Assembly (NCBI GenBank): GCA_023052935.1
Contig: CM041298.1
Coordinates: forward strand, 2,852,001-2,916,000
Length of the DNA: 64,000 bases
Direction of reading: 5' to 3'
Source of the DNA: Piezodorus guildinii
Lineage: Eukaryota; Arthropoda; Insecta; Hemiptera; Pentatomidae
Within the stretch, counting starts at the first letter, position 1, and each line of letters opens with the position of its first letter. The notes under the pieces were generated by a model that saw nothing but the letters and a program-made list of their open reading frames with translations, did no database searches and was not told where the DNA came from. Both the position numbers and the translations under genes were made by a program. Shown one piece after another: positions 11,350 to 23,183 of this stretch.

Positions 11350-11580
11350 TTTAAAGGACGAAATAACCAAAGATTTTTAGCAAAACCTCATTAAATTGAC
11401 TGTATTAAATGGGTACAAGAAATTATGAAATTGACTGAAAAAATTATGAAATTGACTGAAAAAATTATGAATTTGATTGAATAAATTAGACTGAAAAAAG
11501 CTATATAAATACAAATACTAATAAGATAGCTAGCTATAATTGATTTAGGTATTCATAGAGGTTATTCATGATTTATCGAT

Positions 11581-11790
11581 GTAAACCATAGGGAGTCCAA
11601 TGTAAACCATAGGTTGTCCAATGTAAACCAAAGGTTGTCCAATGTAAACCATAGGTTGTCCAATGTAAACCAAAGGTTGTCCAATGTAAACCATAGGTTG
11701 TCCAATGTAAATCATAGGTTGTCCAATGTAAACCATAGGTTGTCCAATGTAAACCATAGGTTGTCCAATGTAAACCATAGGTTGTCTCAA
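11581..11790. repeat. 21-bp minisatellite, 10 copies
   Basis: Ten tandem units of 21 bp, each starting gtaaaccataggttgtcc and differing by 0-3 substitutions (three variants: caaagg, aatcat, gggagt). The unit length is divisible by three and has no stop in one frame on either strand, so it appears as repeat ORFs on both strands (VYIGQPM on minus). I do not regard it as coding. Confidence 0.97.
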
Positions 11791-12009
11791 ACTTTTGACC
11801 GTATAAGTGAAAGTAAAAAAAAAAAAAATTGACAATTTTTTTTTTGTTAGTATTCCATTTTCCTCCCTTATTTGACTTTTGATTGCCCCCGGAAGGTGGG
11901 AGAGCTGCCAGCGCAGATTAGAAAGAGGACGCTGTGAGGAGGTGCAATCGATAAATGTGCAACCTGGGTTTAACTAGACTCTACTACAATCTCAACCCTA
12001 ATAGCATTT
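11791..12009. other. Short unassigned segment
   Basis: 11815-11850 is A/T homopolymer. The rest, from gattgcccccggaaggtggg, is GC-richer and unassigned. Confidence 0.3.
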
Positions 12010-12021
12010 GATATATACGTG

Positions 12022-12094
<73 letters not shown>
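12010..12094. repeat. (TA)n microsatellite
   Basis: About 85 bp of alternating TA with a gtgtatg leader, ending at the mariner M2 fragment. Confidence 0.95.
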
Positions 12095-12096
<2 letters not shown>

Positions 12097-12742
12097 GTGC
12101 AATAATTTTATTATTACATGAAAGCCTGTACCTTAATCTAATTTTCTACATAATTTCCATGAATTTTCTTTATTGTATACGTTGTTTACTGAGTGTTTAA
12201 GATGCCTCCGACAATCGTGAGTCCCGCTGATTGTGAAGTACGGGCTGTTGTACGATTCGTTAGTGCTAAAGGCGTAAAACCGATCGATATTCATCGTTAG
12301 ATCGTTGAAGTTTACGGACAAAACATTATGAGCGATGGAATGGTAAGGAAATGGGTGAGAGCATTTAAAGATGGCCGCACAAATGCGCATGGTAATGAGA
12401 CAATCAATGCAAAGTCTTATTGTGAGACATTGAAAAATCTGCGTCGTGCAATCCAGAACAAAATACGTGGCAAGTTGAGTAAGGGTATCGTTTTGCTGCA
12501 TGACAATGCCCGTCCACATGTGGCTAATCGGACCAAAGATCTCATCAAATCATTTAAATGGGAAACTCTAGATCATCCTCCTTACCTGATCTGGCGCCCA
12601 GCGACTACCACTTGTTCCTGCACTTGAAGAAACACCTGGGCGGTCGGCGTCTTCAAGACGATAACGAAGTCAAAACATTTGTAATGCAGTGCTTATAAAG
12701 TCAGGCGACAGAATTTTTTGAGGATGGTATTCAAAAACTGGT
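12095..12742 (+). mobile_element. Mariner M2, decayed copy
   Basis: Transposase start MPPTIVSPADCEVRAVVRFV at about 12202, then SAKGVKPIDIH and YGQNIMSDGMVRKWVRAFKD. A deletion follows, then the C-terminal LSKGIVLLHDNARPHVANRT with the second catalytic Asp. A frameshift at HPPYL moves PDLAPSDYHLF (third Asp) to another frame. A stop replaces a codon after DIHR. 12105-12165 is minus-oriented M2 3' end, so this copy is also partly folded back. Confidence 0.85.
12328..12627 (+). pseudogene. Mariner M2 transposase remnant
   Basis: 99-residue open segment joining the DNA-binding region (MSDGMVRKWVRAFKDGRT) to the catalytic C-terminal half (HDNARPHVANRTKDLI, ETLDHPPY). The DETW motif is lost and the frame breaks before the third Asp. 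Not functional. Confidence 0.8.
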
Positions 12743-12904
12743 TTAAAAACTAGTGAGGTTCGTCAGCCTACTGGTGGCAACTCGCAAAAATAGGCGTAAG
12801 GAGTGATGACCCTACCCTTAACATTCCATCGAGGAACGTAAGTATATTCTCCCAGGAGTCTATACCACGCGGCCAAGGGCTTACACGGCCTGTCGCGCCA
12901 GAGA

Positions 12905-13178
12905 AAAAAAAATTATATATAGATCGATATAGGGAGTTTAATCAAAATCCTTTGAGCCGTTCCTGAGAAAATCCTAAAAAGGTGCAAAATGCATGGTATA
13001 AAGTAGCACTTCCTGTCAGCCGATTTTGGTAAAAACATCTCTGTATAACATCTCAGATATAAACGCTTTTAAAGCATGAAATTTCATTTTCGTGCAAGAC
13101 TTACCACACACACACATAGACCTTTTTGTGGGACTTGGTTATTTGGACTCAGGGGGCCCTAAAACGTGTAAGTGGAAG
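12905..13178 (+). repeat. Family A repeat, 3' part
   Basis: atatagggagtttaatcaaa, tgcaaaatgcatggtataaa, cacacacatagacctttttg and gacttggttatttggactca are all family A 3' sequence. It is truncated before the usual atatataggtaag end. Confidence 0.75.
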
Positions 13179-13239
13179 TAAAATCTCCCATCCTCTACCT
13201 ATTTGAATTTACTACATAAAAAATATAACATTTATTTTA

Positions 13240-13778
13240 TTTTTAGATACCGATTACTACAACTTTTACTAGACAAACGTTCAAAACTTCCAATTTATTA
13301 AAAAAGGCTCATTTATGTTACCGTCATTAGACCCATCTAGACATATAGAATCGAGCTGTGGGGCTCTACTAAGCCATCTAATTCCTCTCGCATCCAATCC
13401 TTACAATCCAAAATCCTTCGCAAAATCCTAAATGCTTCTTATTTCGTTACGAATAAAATCATTCAAATGACCTAAATACCCCATGTGTCACAGAACTAGC
13501 CCGAAACAGATATTCCTCTTTTTATTCCAAGCTCCCAACCCACAAGAATCCTCTTGTACGCAACTTATCATTCCCATCTATTCCTGACAACCCTCCGAGG
13601 CGATTGAAAAGACGATGGCCTCGATACCTACGTTAATTAAATTGACATTGAAGTGCTACCACTGGGTAGTTTCTTCACAAGACATTATCACGCCCATAAG
13701 TGTAAATTAGTCCATTTACTTGTTGTATATATTGTATGTACAGTTGTAAATATAAATAAAATATTTAAAAAAAAAAAA
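13240..13778 (+). mobile_element. Jockey-like LINE 3' end (family C), copy 1
   Basis: Translates with frameshifts to a fragment of the RT C-terminal region ([35 protein letters not shown]) and the downstream linker. Then comes a 3' UTR with aataaaata and an A-run (13767-13778). The same family is at 48.6 and 57.4 kb. Confidence 0.75.
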
Positions 13779-14329
13779 TGTCTTTATTTAATTTATTATT
13801 CTTTCGTAGGTGGAGTGCCTAGTTGAATGCTGAGGTTGAATTCCATCACACAGAACCGGCCGTTCCGTCTGCAGCAGTATGTATCCTTAATAAATTATTT
13901 CTCTTAATTACAAATTGCATGCAGACTTTCTTGATTTTTTTGTGTGAGTACATAAGATTATTATTGTATATATATATCTCATTGGAAGGCTGGCTATCTG
14001 AACAAAAGTTTTCCTACGTGCTTGAACTTAAGCGCATTTTCATCTTCACTCCCACTTATGCACCATTTTCAAAATTATTTTTCTCGATGTTTCTTTTTTT
14101 CACAGAAAGTGTAAAAAATAATGCTTGCACTAATCACGGGTGAGAAGCACTGTGCGTTTGTTGTTTGAAAAAAAAATATACAAGGAATTTTTTTTTTATT
14201 AATTTGATTTCGAAGAATGGTCTAGTTAGTTGCAGATGGCAGGACGTTGGCGTCCACCGTTTTAATGAGACCCCGAAAGCCAAAAGATATATCGTATGTG
14301 AAAAACAAGTTCTGTCGGGGTCTGAATGG
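13779..14329. other. Unassigned A+T-rich stretch
   Basis: A 106-residue ORF (13823-14143) lacks any motif and its upstream portion has stops, so no gene is called. Confidence 0.3.
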
Positions 14330-14776
14330 TCCAACGCCTTAAAGCTGAATATTAACTATACTTTAGAGGAAGAAGATCTAAAATATCGGCATTTGGGCCC
14401 CATCAGACTATTTCAATCAGAATGAAATCTGCATGATATTAAAGCCCATTAAATTTTACATTCATATAGAGAGTTAAATCAAAATCGTTGGAGCGGTTTT
14501 TGAGAAAATCGTAAAAAGATGCAAAATACATTGTATAAAGTGATTCTTCTGGTCAGCTGATTATGATGAAAAGTTTCTGTAACGTCTCAAGCCTATAGTT
14601 GTTTTAAATATGAAATTTCAGTTTCGTTTTCGTGCTGGACTTACCAAAAACACTCTATTTCGACTCATGGAACCCTAAAACATGTATTTCCGTTGAAAAT
14701 TGGAATTCGAAAAATTTCACGATCCCAGCACTTTCCCTTACTATATATTTCATATATAAGTAAATGAGAGTAAAAA
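14330..14776 (+). repeat. Family A repeat, 3' part
   Basis: actttagaggaagaagatct, tttcaatcagaatgaaatct and agtttcgttttcgtgctgga, ending atataagtaaatgagagtaa. Another copy, in the same orientation, follows directly. Confidence 0.8.
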
Positions 14777-14791
14777 CAGTTGTGAAAAATC

Positions 14792-15615
14792 TGGTGCGGA
14801 CAACACACGACTTTCACTTACATCCATTTTTAAAATCAATGAAAGAATTTTCAAATACAATTAGAGATAAAAATACGTGAAACTATTGAAGAATAAATTA
14901 AATTGAATTTCTATAGAAACATGTGTTTTATTAAAAAATCTATTATATTATTATCTAAAACAATTACTTAGTTTTATCGGCTTCTTATCACTATCTATTA
15001 ACTTTTAAAAGCTTGTGTATGAGATAATATTTTTTCTAAAATCTTTAGCTTTCCAACGGTATATCATACATGTATATTACTGTTCTTATGTTCAAAAACG
15101 AAAAATTGCATTAAAAAAATATTTTTTCTGTTTTCTCCTTTAGTTGAGTATCGAATTCATTTAATTTATATATTTACCAGTTTTTCATCAGTGGTAACAA
15201 GTTAGAATAGTTATTTTTATAGAATCAACGAAATTAAAGGTACTTTAGAGGAAGAAAATCTAAAATATCGGCATTTAGGCTCTGTCAGACTATTTCAATC
15301 AGAATGAAATCTGCATGATATTAAAGCCCATTAAATTTTACATTCATATACAGAGTTTAATCAAAATCGTTAGAGGCGTTTTTGAGAAAATCGTAAAAAG
15401 GTGCAAAATACATTGTTTAAAGTGGCTCTTCTGGTAAGCTTATTTTGATGGAAAAGGTTTCAGAGGACTTAACGTTTCCGCCCGGGAGTTAACACACACA
15501 CAGACCTTTTTGCGGGACTTGTTTATTTGGACTCAGGGGACCCTAAAACGTGTATATCGGTTGAAAACTAGATTTCGAAAATTTTCACGATCGCAATACT
15601 TTCCCTTACTGTATA
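14792..15615 (+). repeat. Family A repeat, nearly complete
   Basis: Head aaaatctggtgcggacaaca, then cgactttcacttac. Middle gataatattttttctaaaat and caacggtatatcatacatgt. 3' part through cctttttgcgggacttgttt to ctttcccttactgtatat. The terminal gtaagtgaaag is missing. Useful as a reference copy together with 42276-43054. Confidence 0.85.
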
Positions 15616-16184
15616 TAGAAATCTAAAATTGCCAACGACCAATTGCTAAAGAAAAGGATTTTGTCTGATCTTCTATTTGTACATGGCTTCCACTTCCATT
15701 AGACGGTTTGGTAGAGATTGAGGCATCGGCATTGAACCTTCATGTTCTCTAAACCTATTGTTATCATTGCCTCATTTTTTCCTTTCAATTCACAAGGTAT
15801 TAGCAAAAGTTTCGCTAGTTGTCTCAGGAAACGCCCTAACGATCGAGAATTGACTTAACCTCTTTTTTTCGGACCACGCGGATGCTACTTGAGAAGCAGA
15901 CAGCATCCACTGGGAATTGAAGACCTCGCCGAAATCTAATCCGTTCCACGAGGAAGAGGATAAAGGCCGTTTTAGTTCGCGGATACATTTGGTATTGCCC
16001 CTTCGTTCGCCCGCTACCACGCTGCCAATGCGGGTCACGTAGTGAGAGCAGTGTGGGCTCAGGGGTGGATCAGTCTCAAGTAAAGTGTTCTGGGGCACAC
16101 GCAATTTTGAATCTCATCTCACCCATGTATTGACGTGAATCGTAACCATATAGGAGGTTTTTTTTTCTTCCTTCTTTTATAGTA
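15616..16184. other. Unassigned; ends with a possible LINE-tail trace near 15720
   Basis: 15718-15775 resembles the RTE-like 3' tail seen at 43.8 kb (gaggcatcggcattgaacct). 15790-16104 has an open frame on the minus strand without a recognisable domain; it is GC-richer than the surroundings and could be an old TE. Confidence 0.35.
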
Positions 16185-16269
16185 AAATCTAGTGCGCGCA
16201 ACACACCACTTTCACTTACCTCCCTTGTTAAAATCGGTTTAAGAATTTTAAATACAGTTAGAAATGAAA
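16185..16269 (+). repeat. Family A head, interrupted by mariner M1
   Basis: aaaatctagtgcgcgcaaca, then ccactttcacttacctccct. The M1 element begins at 16270. Confidence 0.75.
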
Positions 16270-16852
16270 TATTGGGTTGTTTCACATGAAATGTCCGTTT
16301 TTATAGTTTCTGAAATTCATAAAGTATTTTGCAGGTCTAAACAGTTACTAATCCTATACCTTTGTATTATAAACATTAGCTTCCCAATCAATTACCCACT
16401 TTTTAGTATACCTCCAAATATGAACAGGGAAACACGCGATTTTCGAGTAATATTTTTGAACGAGTTTAAACTCGGCCATTAAGCAGCTGTGGCCGCTAGA
16501 AATATTACCAAGGCGTTTGGGGAAGGGAGTGTTAATCGACGGACCATTCGCCGTTGGTTTGCTAAGTTTTCAGCTGGGGATACCGACTTGGAAAACTTGC
16601 CCCGAGGAAGACCTCCGTCCGTAATAGACAAGGGTGTCCTCAAACATACAGTAGAAGGAAATCCCTACCGAACAGTTAAAGGACTCTCAGCACAACTAAA
16701 TGCAAGTTCGTAAAAAAGTTGGTGTCACGTTGGGGAAAATGTATAGAAAAATAAGGTAAATACTTCGAATAAAATTATCTTCTTTTCATATCGTATTTTT
16801 AATATAAATCCTTTATCTTGAAAACGGACATTTCATGTGACACAACCCAATA
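16270..16852 (+). mobile_element. Mariner M1 short derivative (583 bp, both TIRs)
   Basis: Starts tattgggttgtttcacatga and ends tcatgtgacacaacccaata, with TA at each end. It encodes only the N-terminal part ([28 protein letters not shown]) up to LSAQLNAS, then jumps to the 3' UTR. It inserted into the head of a family A copy. Confidence 0.92.
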
Positions 16853-16945
16853 TTTAGATTAGTGCAAGTAAATTTCTATATTAGAATATATTTTTTAGAG
16901 TTATTAATCTTTTCGATTGTTCTCTATTTTTAATAACCGAGTTTT

Positions 16946-17178
16946 GGGGGGTTGCCTGTAGCATACTGGTTAGCATAACAGCTTCCTATGCCCTAGATGC
17001 CGGGTTCAAACCCATAGGTGCACGTAGGATTTCTTAATGGGTGTAAAAAATCCTTCGAAGGGGACGTTAAAAGGTGCGATGTCAGGTACTCGACAAAGAT
17101 CCCTATCCTAATTAAACTTGGATAGATAAAATTTAGGACTCCCACTGTAGCATCATTCGATTAGCCATAGCCGCATAA
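16946..17178 (+). repeat. SINE2 copy fused to RTE-like tail
   Basis: Head with tggttagcata and B-box gggttcaaaccc, body gcgatgtcaggtactcg and aaaatttaggactcccactg. It stops at agccgcataaag and is followed by ggtatcggcatcgaacc and (att)n (to about 17230), the 3' tail of the RTE-like LINE. Confidence 0.75.
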
Positions 17179-17254
17179 AGGGTTTTGGTGGTATCGGCAT
17201 CGAACCTTCGGGTTCGGTAAGCCTATTATTATTATCCGTTTTTAACAGTGCTAA

Positions 17255-17610
17255 ATAGATGATATAGTTATTTTTATAGAATCTACAAAATTAAAGGTAG
17301 TTTAGAGAAAGAAATGTTCAAATATCGAATTTTAAGCCATATCAGACAATTTCAATCAGAATGAAACTTAAATAAATAAATACTTATATATCTCATTAAA
17401 TTTAACATCAATATGGTGAGTTAATCAAAATCGTTAGAGCCGTTTTGGTGAAAATCTTAAAAAAGTGGAATATTCATGGTATTAAGTAGCTCTTTCTGGT
17501 TGGCCTATTAAAATGAAAATGTTGCTGTATATTTCAGTTTCGTTTTCGTTCTTGGCCTACCACTCATAGACCTTTTTTTGGGACTTGGTTATTTAGACTC
17601 AGAGGACATT
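17255..17610 (+). repeat. Family A repeat, 3' part, diverged
   Basis: tctacaaaattaaaggtagt, tttcaatcagaatgaaact and gggacttggttatttagact; truncated at its 3' end. Confidence 0.7.
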
Positions 17611-18121
17611 GGCATAGAAGTCTGTTATACGAGCCACTACACCACAGGTGACCTCTATTTCTTTATCTCCTGTACTTCATCAATCCAACCACCCGTCCGT
17701 TATCTCAATGTCTCCCTGACTGGGAAATGCAGTAGATTTATTATACATAATCATATCTGATCTGTTGTTTTGCCAATTGAGAGATAAACACTAATGCCAC
17801 ATTATTTTATTTTTTAAATAAGATTATTATTTATTTAAGATATTTAAAGAAACTAATAAACAAATAAAGCAGAATGGATGGTGCCCGGAAGGGAAGGCAG
17901 ATTGAACCTAAGTGCCTCCTGAATCGGAAAGGGCCCAACTATTTCCGGAACACTTGACCCGAAGGAGATAGGGCAGTATTAACCTATTTCCTCTTCCCTT
18001 CTCATCATCGATAGCTATAATCGATTGCTATAATAAATCGATACATCAAAACAGCTGCCCAGTCCCTGTTAGCCTCAATCCCTACAGATTAATCAGGTCC
18101 AAGTACTATTTGTAAACCTTA
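17611..18121. other. Unassigned
   Basis: 17625-17655 resembles a reverse SINE2 head (gagccactacaccacaggtg). 17880-18060 is GC-richer, of unknown origin. Confidence 0.3.
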
Positions 18122-19470
18122 TCTAAAAATCTAGTGCGTCCATCACACAACTTTTGACTGTTAAGATCAATTAAAAAAACTATTATAAATAGACTTTTAT
18201 TTGAATAAAATTTTAAGTTCATTTTAATAAAACGTGTATTCATTTTCGTGGGAAACATATTATTTAGATTAGTAAATATAACTATATTAATTAATCTATC
18301 TAACATATTATTTATTAACATATTAATCTACCTAACATATCATTTAGATTAATAAATATAACTATGTTAGGGATAACTTGCAGCTGGATGGTTAGCATAA
18401 GAGTCTCCTTAGCCAAAGGTCACGGGTTCAAACCCGCAGGTGGTCCTAGGATTTTTTAATGGGAGTAAAAAATCCTTAGTTATGCCGTCTTTCGGAGGGG
18501 ACGTTAAAAGGTGGTCCCGAGCCCATGCGATGTCAGGTACTCCTTAAAGATCCCTATCCTAATAAAACCTGGATAGGCAAAATTTAGGACTCCCACTGTA
18601 GCATCTTCCTATTAGCCTTAGTAGCATAAAGTGACATTAAATAAATAAACAAAGAAACATATAGCTATATTAAATTGTTAATCAGTAATAATTTCATTGC
18701 CTATTCGTCACTTTATATTACCTTTTACAACTTTGTGTATCAGATATATTTTTTTCTAAAATCTTTCTCTTTTCAACGGCATATTATATTACTGTTCTTA
18801 TTATCAAAAAAACAAAACTTACATTAAAAAATAGTTTTGCTATCTCCTTTATTTGTTTATCAAAAGTTCTCAATTTGAATATTTAGCTGTCATTTGTCAT
18901 TGCTAATGAGATAATGTGGCTAATTTTTTTTCAAATCTGCAAAATTAAAGGTATATTTAATTCGTTTAACTTATATATTTACCTGTTTCTCAGCAATGAT
19001 AATCAGACGATATCGTCGATTTCATAACTACTACAAAATTAAAGGTAGTTTAGAGAAAGAAATTATGAAATATCAGCATTTAATCCCTGTCAGACTATTT
19101 CAATCAGAATGAAATCTACTTAATATTAAAGCCCATTAAATTTTACATCAATACAGCGAGTTTAATCAAAATCGTCAGAGCCATTAGTGAGAAAATCGAA
19201 AAAAGGTGCAAAATGCATGGTATAAAGTGGCTCTTCTGGTAAGCTCATTTTGATGAAAAAGGTTTTGTAACATCTCGGGCGTATATTTGTCTTAAATATG
19301 AAAATTTCAGAATCATACGACTTTTCAGTTTTGCGCTAGACTTACCACACAAACACACAGACCCTTTTGCGGGACTTGGTTATTTGGACTCCGGAGAAAA
19401 CTGGAATTCGAAAATTTTCACGATCGGAAAACATTCCCTTACTATATATTTCATATATAGGTAAGTGAAA
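18122..19470 (+). repeat. Family A repeat with nested SINE2
   Basis: Head aaaatctagtgcgtccatca; atattatttagattagtaaa; SINE2 at 18370-18657; resumes with ctatattaaattgttaatca, then tgataatcagacgatatcgt. Complete 3' end atatataggtaagtgaaaat. Confidence 0.8.
18370..18657 (+). repeat. SINE2 inserted in family A
   Basis: Complete head (B-box gggttcaaaccc), body and tail acattaaataaataaacaaa. Approximate target-site duplication atataactatgtta (left) and atatagctatatta (right), matching family A sequence. Confidence 0.85.
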
Positions 19471-19689
19471 ATAAGATTTAAATAATTATCAAGATATTGG
19501 ACTGTGTAAATAAATAGTGTACCTAGTCCATTACCTTCTAATTCATTAATTTAAGCTCTAAAGGTATTTTAGAGGAAGTCTTATTTAAAATACGTTATGG
19601 AACACTGTTTTAAACCCAATAAAACCCATATGATGTTAAGCCCTTCTAATTTTAATGGCTTATTCAGCTTCCCTACTGGTTGGTTGGTT

Positions 19690-20160
19690 GTTATATTTTA
19701 TTGGCACATAACATTTCGGTCGACAAAACACTCATTTTAGGAAACTTTAGGTTAAACAATTACTTTAGTTAAAAACAAATAACAACAAATAGTTGAAAAC
19801 AAATAACTATAAGAATAATCAATAGTAAGAATAAATATAACAGTATTAGTCAAAGATAAATATATATCATATATATATCAGGTTAAATAAAAAATAATAA
19901 TAATAAATTTAAAAAATAAATAAAATTAATAATAATAATTTAAAAAATAAAATAAAATTGTCAAATCTGCTTGTAAAAGTCCATTTCAGCAAGAAAACAT
20001 ATCAATTCGTCAATTCTATTTATATCGTTCCCCAAAGCAACCGCTACATTGTGTGGTATTCCTCTTTGGTTCAATTTTCTTGTGTAGAAGGAACATTCTT
20101 CCAAAATGTGAGTATGTTCGGAGTTCCCCTACAATGCTGACACCTCGGGGGCAATTCTTT
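19690..20160 (-). mobile_element. LINE 3' end, decayed
   Basis: The minus strand reads a C-terminal Cys/His-type segment: SEHTHILEECSFYTRKLNQR, then GIPHNVAVALGNDINRIDEL. A 3' UTR with A-rich repeats and ccaataaaatataac follows. This resembles the C-terminal end of LINE polyproteins (an EH..EC tail). 5'-truncated. Confidence 0.6.
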
Positions 20161-20391
20161 AGATATTAAGTGCCCATGGGTTAACCTTGGGTACCCATGG
20201 GTTTTACTATGGTACAATAAATACAATACAATGTTACAATATACAAGGGTACAATGGTACTATTATAATAGTAGTACGTATTGGGTACCATTGGGTAACC
20301 ATGGGTTAACCTTGTAAACATTGGGTTGACCTTTAAGCTTTTGGTAACCATGGGTTAACCTTGTAAACATTGGGTTGACCTTTTAGCTTCC
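20160..20391. repeat. ccatgggttaacc repeats with a 49-bp tandem duplication
   Basis: ggtaaccatgggttaacctt occurs in two exact-register 49-bp units (20294-20342, 20343-20391). Further partial copies of ccatgggttaacc lie at about 20176 and 20196. Non-coding. Confidence 0.9.
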
Positions 20392-20397
20392 CTTCTT

Positions 20398-20450
20398 TGC
20401 TGAGAGAAGTCTTGATGAAGAGCCAAAAAGACCCACGAAACGTTGGTTAA
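20398..20450 (+). ncRNA. Penelope-type terminus with degenerate hammerhead-like core
   Basis: cttgatgaagagcc ... acgaaacgttgg resembles the CTGATGA ... GAAACGT spacing of hammerhead motifs at Penelope ends. The first box has an extra T and stem II is poor, so it is probably inactive. Confidence 0.35.
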
Positions 20451-20582
20451 TAAATTGCTATGACATGTTCTAATCTTGTTAGACCTCTTCCAGAACCATC
20501 TGAATGTATTTGATGGAAAGTTCGATTGTCATGTGTATCTTATATAAAAAGGTATAAGGAATACATATACATATATACAAGA

Positions 20583-21201
20583 TATTGGGTTGTGTCACAT
20601 GAAATGTCCGTTTTCAAGTTAAAGGATTTTTATTAAAAATACGATATGAAAACAAGATAATTTTATTCGAAGTATTTACCTTCTTTTCCTATACATTTTT
20701 CCCAACGTGACACCAACTTTTTTGCGAAATTGCATTTAGTTATGCTGAGAGTCCTTTAACTGTTTGGTAGGGGTTTCCTTCTAATGCATGTTTGAGGACA
20801 TCGTTGTCTATTACGGACGGAGGTCTTCCTCGGGGCAAGTTTTCCGAGTCGGTATCCCCAGCTGAAAACTTATCAAACCAACGGCGAATGGTCCGTTCAT
20901 TAACACTCCCTTCCCCAAACGCCTTGCAAATATTTCTAGCGGCCTCAGCTGCTGAATGGCCGAGTACAACCTCTTACAAAAATATTACACGAATATCGCG
21001 TGTTTCCATGTTCATATTTGGAGGTATACTAAAAAGTGGGTAATTGATTGGGAAGCTAATGTTTATAATACAAAGGTAGAGGATTAGTAACTGTTTGCTT
21101 TAAATATGTAAACATTCGAAAGGAAACAACAGAGATCTGCTAAATGCTTTATGTATTTCAGAAACTATAAAAACGGACATTTCATGTGAAACAACCCAAT
21201 A
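20583..21201 (-). mobile_element. Mariner M1 short derivative (619 bp, both TIRs)
   Basis: tattgggttgtgtcacatga at the left and tcatgtgaaacaacccaata at the right. Minus strand: N-terminal transposase only ([49 protein letters not shown]), then a deletion to the 3' UTR near 20730. Confidence 0.92.
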
Positions 21202-21215
21202 AATACAAGATTAAA

Positions 21216-21780
21216 TTACTTAATAAGCAATTATAAAGATACATAACATAGTACACAGTAAGAAACAGTAATTGACAAAATCAAAAAGCAATAAAGAATA
21301 CAAATACTTGTATACAGGATAAATATCAGAATGAGTGACGCAGGCTGTCATTGACGACATGTCTATAGCGATGAGTAATTTGGATTCAATAATTCAGCAA
21401 TTTCCTCTTCTCTGAGGGATTTCGCCCATATTTTAACATTGTAGTAATAATTTGAATTCTTCAGAGGATTTGTGTGAAAATTTAGAGGAATATTATTGTA
21501 AACAAGTCTGGTGTGTCGTCCAGGTATGTTTTGGTGTTGGCACCACAAAGCTATAGTAATTTTGGAGTCTTGTAGAAAAACGGTGGTCAATCTTCCCGAC
21601 TAGCTCATCCCGTCTAAAATTCAGCTTCTTCATAATTGAGACCTTGGATAATTTTTTTCCAGACATTACATCAAGGTCCGAGAATATATTAATTGAGGGG
21701 GGCCTTTATTGATACCCAAAATTACCTTAAAAATCTTTCTCTGCACAATCTCAAGCTGCAGCAAAATAATGATTCCAAAT
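21216..21780 (-). mobile_element. LINE fragment, RT C-terminal region
   Basis: Minus-strand frames read KIVQRKIFKVILGINKGP, then KLSKVSIMKKLNFRRDELVG and KSLREEEIAELLNPNYSSL. This resembles the region downstream of the RT domain in jockey-like LINEs. Several frameshifts; non-functional. Confidence 0.5.
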
Positions 21781-22095
21781 TTTGCCCACTTTTTTAATTA
21801 TTTCACCGAACTTTTAGTGCACTTACTAATTAGTCTCTACTAATAATTATTAATAAATAACTCCTCGTGAAAATTAATAAAGCAGGATGAAAAGAAAAAC
21901 CGTAGCGTGACTTAGGTCAGTAGCCCGGGCTCAAATTCCTTATTCCTTCCCTTATCTCGATAGTTGTTAATAAGGTGGGATTTTCTTTTGACTTTTCGTT
22001 TTTGCATAGTCTTCCACGGAAGTTGAAAGACCTCTTGTGAATATATGGTTAGCTAACTTGTATAGCTCATTCTCAATATTATCTTGATTATCTTG

Positions 22096-22260
22096 GTGCG
22101 CCAAACACACGACTTTAACTTACCTCTATGGTTATTATCACTTTGATATTTATACTTTCACTTACTATATATAGTAAGGGAAAGTATTGCGATCGTGAAA
22201 TTTTCGAATTGCAGTTTTCAACGGAAATACACATTTTAGAAAGAAGAAAAATAAATAAGA
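22096..22260. repeat. Family A head joined to inverted family A tail
   Basis: 22085-22135 is a head (ttggtgcgccaaacacacga, ctttaacttacctct). 22150-22260 is the 3' end in minus orientation (actttcacttactatatata, gtattgcgatcgtgaaattt). A small inverted arrangement. Confidence 0.7.
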
Positions 22261-22329
22261 AACAACCTAAAATATATATTTTACATCTCCTTAAAGTATA
22301 TATACAAATCACCTCACATAAATAGGCAT

Positions 22330-23183
22330 AATAAAAATTAGCTCACATCGGCCTGGAGAGAATGGAAGTATTGAAAGACGAGGGATTTAAATGATAGTAG
22401 GGAAGGAGCATGTCGGATGTTTGAAGGGAGGGAGAGTATTCCATAAGACAATGGAACGGGCTAAAAAGGAACAATCATGTTTTTAGGTTCTGTGGAAAGG
22501 AGTTTGGAGGTCGGACAGGCGGGATCTTGATTGTTGGTGATGGGTTGAGGATTTGAAAACTAGGAGGCTGTAGACATAAAATGGATGGTGGGAGTTTATG
22601 ATTTATTAAAGGAAATATTGTCTTCGAAATGTTGGAGGGGGGGAGGGGGTTAACCACTTAAACTCGTCGTAGAGGTGAGATACATGAGACCGTCTCGAGG
22701 TACCCAACACAAACTTAAAAAGCAATTCATAATCCTTCTCAATCTGTCCTCGAGCACCTTCGAGAGGCCGCCATATGCCACACAACCATAGTCAAAGTGA
22801 GGGAAAATGAGTGATGAAACTAGGAGTTTACGGGTAGATTGTGATAGAAGGCGGGATCGGTGGAATAATTTCAAGGCTCTAATCGATCGATGGGATATTT
22901 GGGCAATTTGTGGTTTCCAGGACAGGTTTTGTTCGATGATGATGCCAAGATTTTTGGCAGAGGAACTAAAAACAGTAGGGTGATCATTTAGCAAATGCGG
23001 AGGAAGTGTGGTGATCGATCGGAGGAAGGATTTGGAACCAATAAGGATGGCCTGAGTTTTTGTAGGATTAAGCCTCAAGTTATTCAGGTTTGCCCAGGCA
23101 CTGATTCCATCTAGGTCTTCCGGAATATATATATATACATATATAGAAAAGGACACTAAATACCCGAGAAGTTGTGTGTCCAT
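22330..23183 (-). mobile_element. LINE (jockey/CR1-type) RT 3' part
   Basis: The minus-strand 177-residue ORF (22650-23183) reads GISAWANLNNLRLNPTKTQA, then KNLGIIIEQNLSWKPQIAQI, FPHFDYGCVAYGGLSKVLED and RLRRIMNC. This is the thumb/C-terminal region after the YADD box. A second frame (22475-22657) continues it through a frameshift. The polymerase core is absent and the 5' side has turned into simple (TA) sequence near 23130. Confidence 0.8.

Noticed and set aside
11581..11790. CRISPR-like regularly spaced repeat
   Set aside because: The units are directly adjacent with no spacers; it is a eukaryotic minisatellite, and the window is clearly eukaryotic.
13823..14143. 106-residue ORF
   Set aside because: No motif, A+T-driven hydrophobic composition, no splice or repeat context.
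15790..16104. 104-residue minus-strand ORF
   Set aside because: No recognised family; the surroundings are TE fragments, so it is kept as unassigned rather than called a gene.
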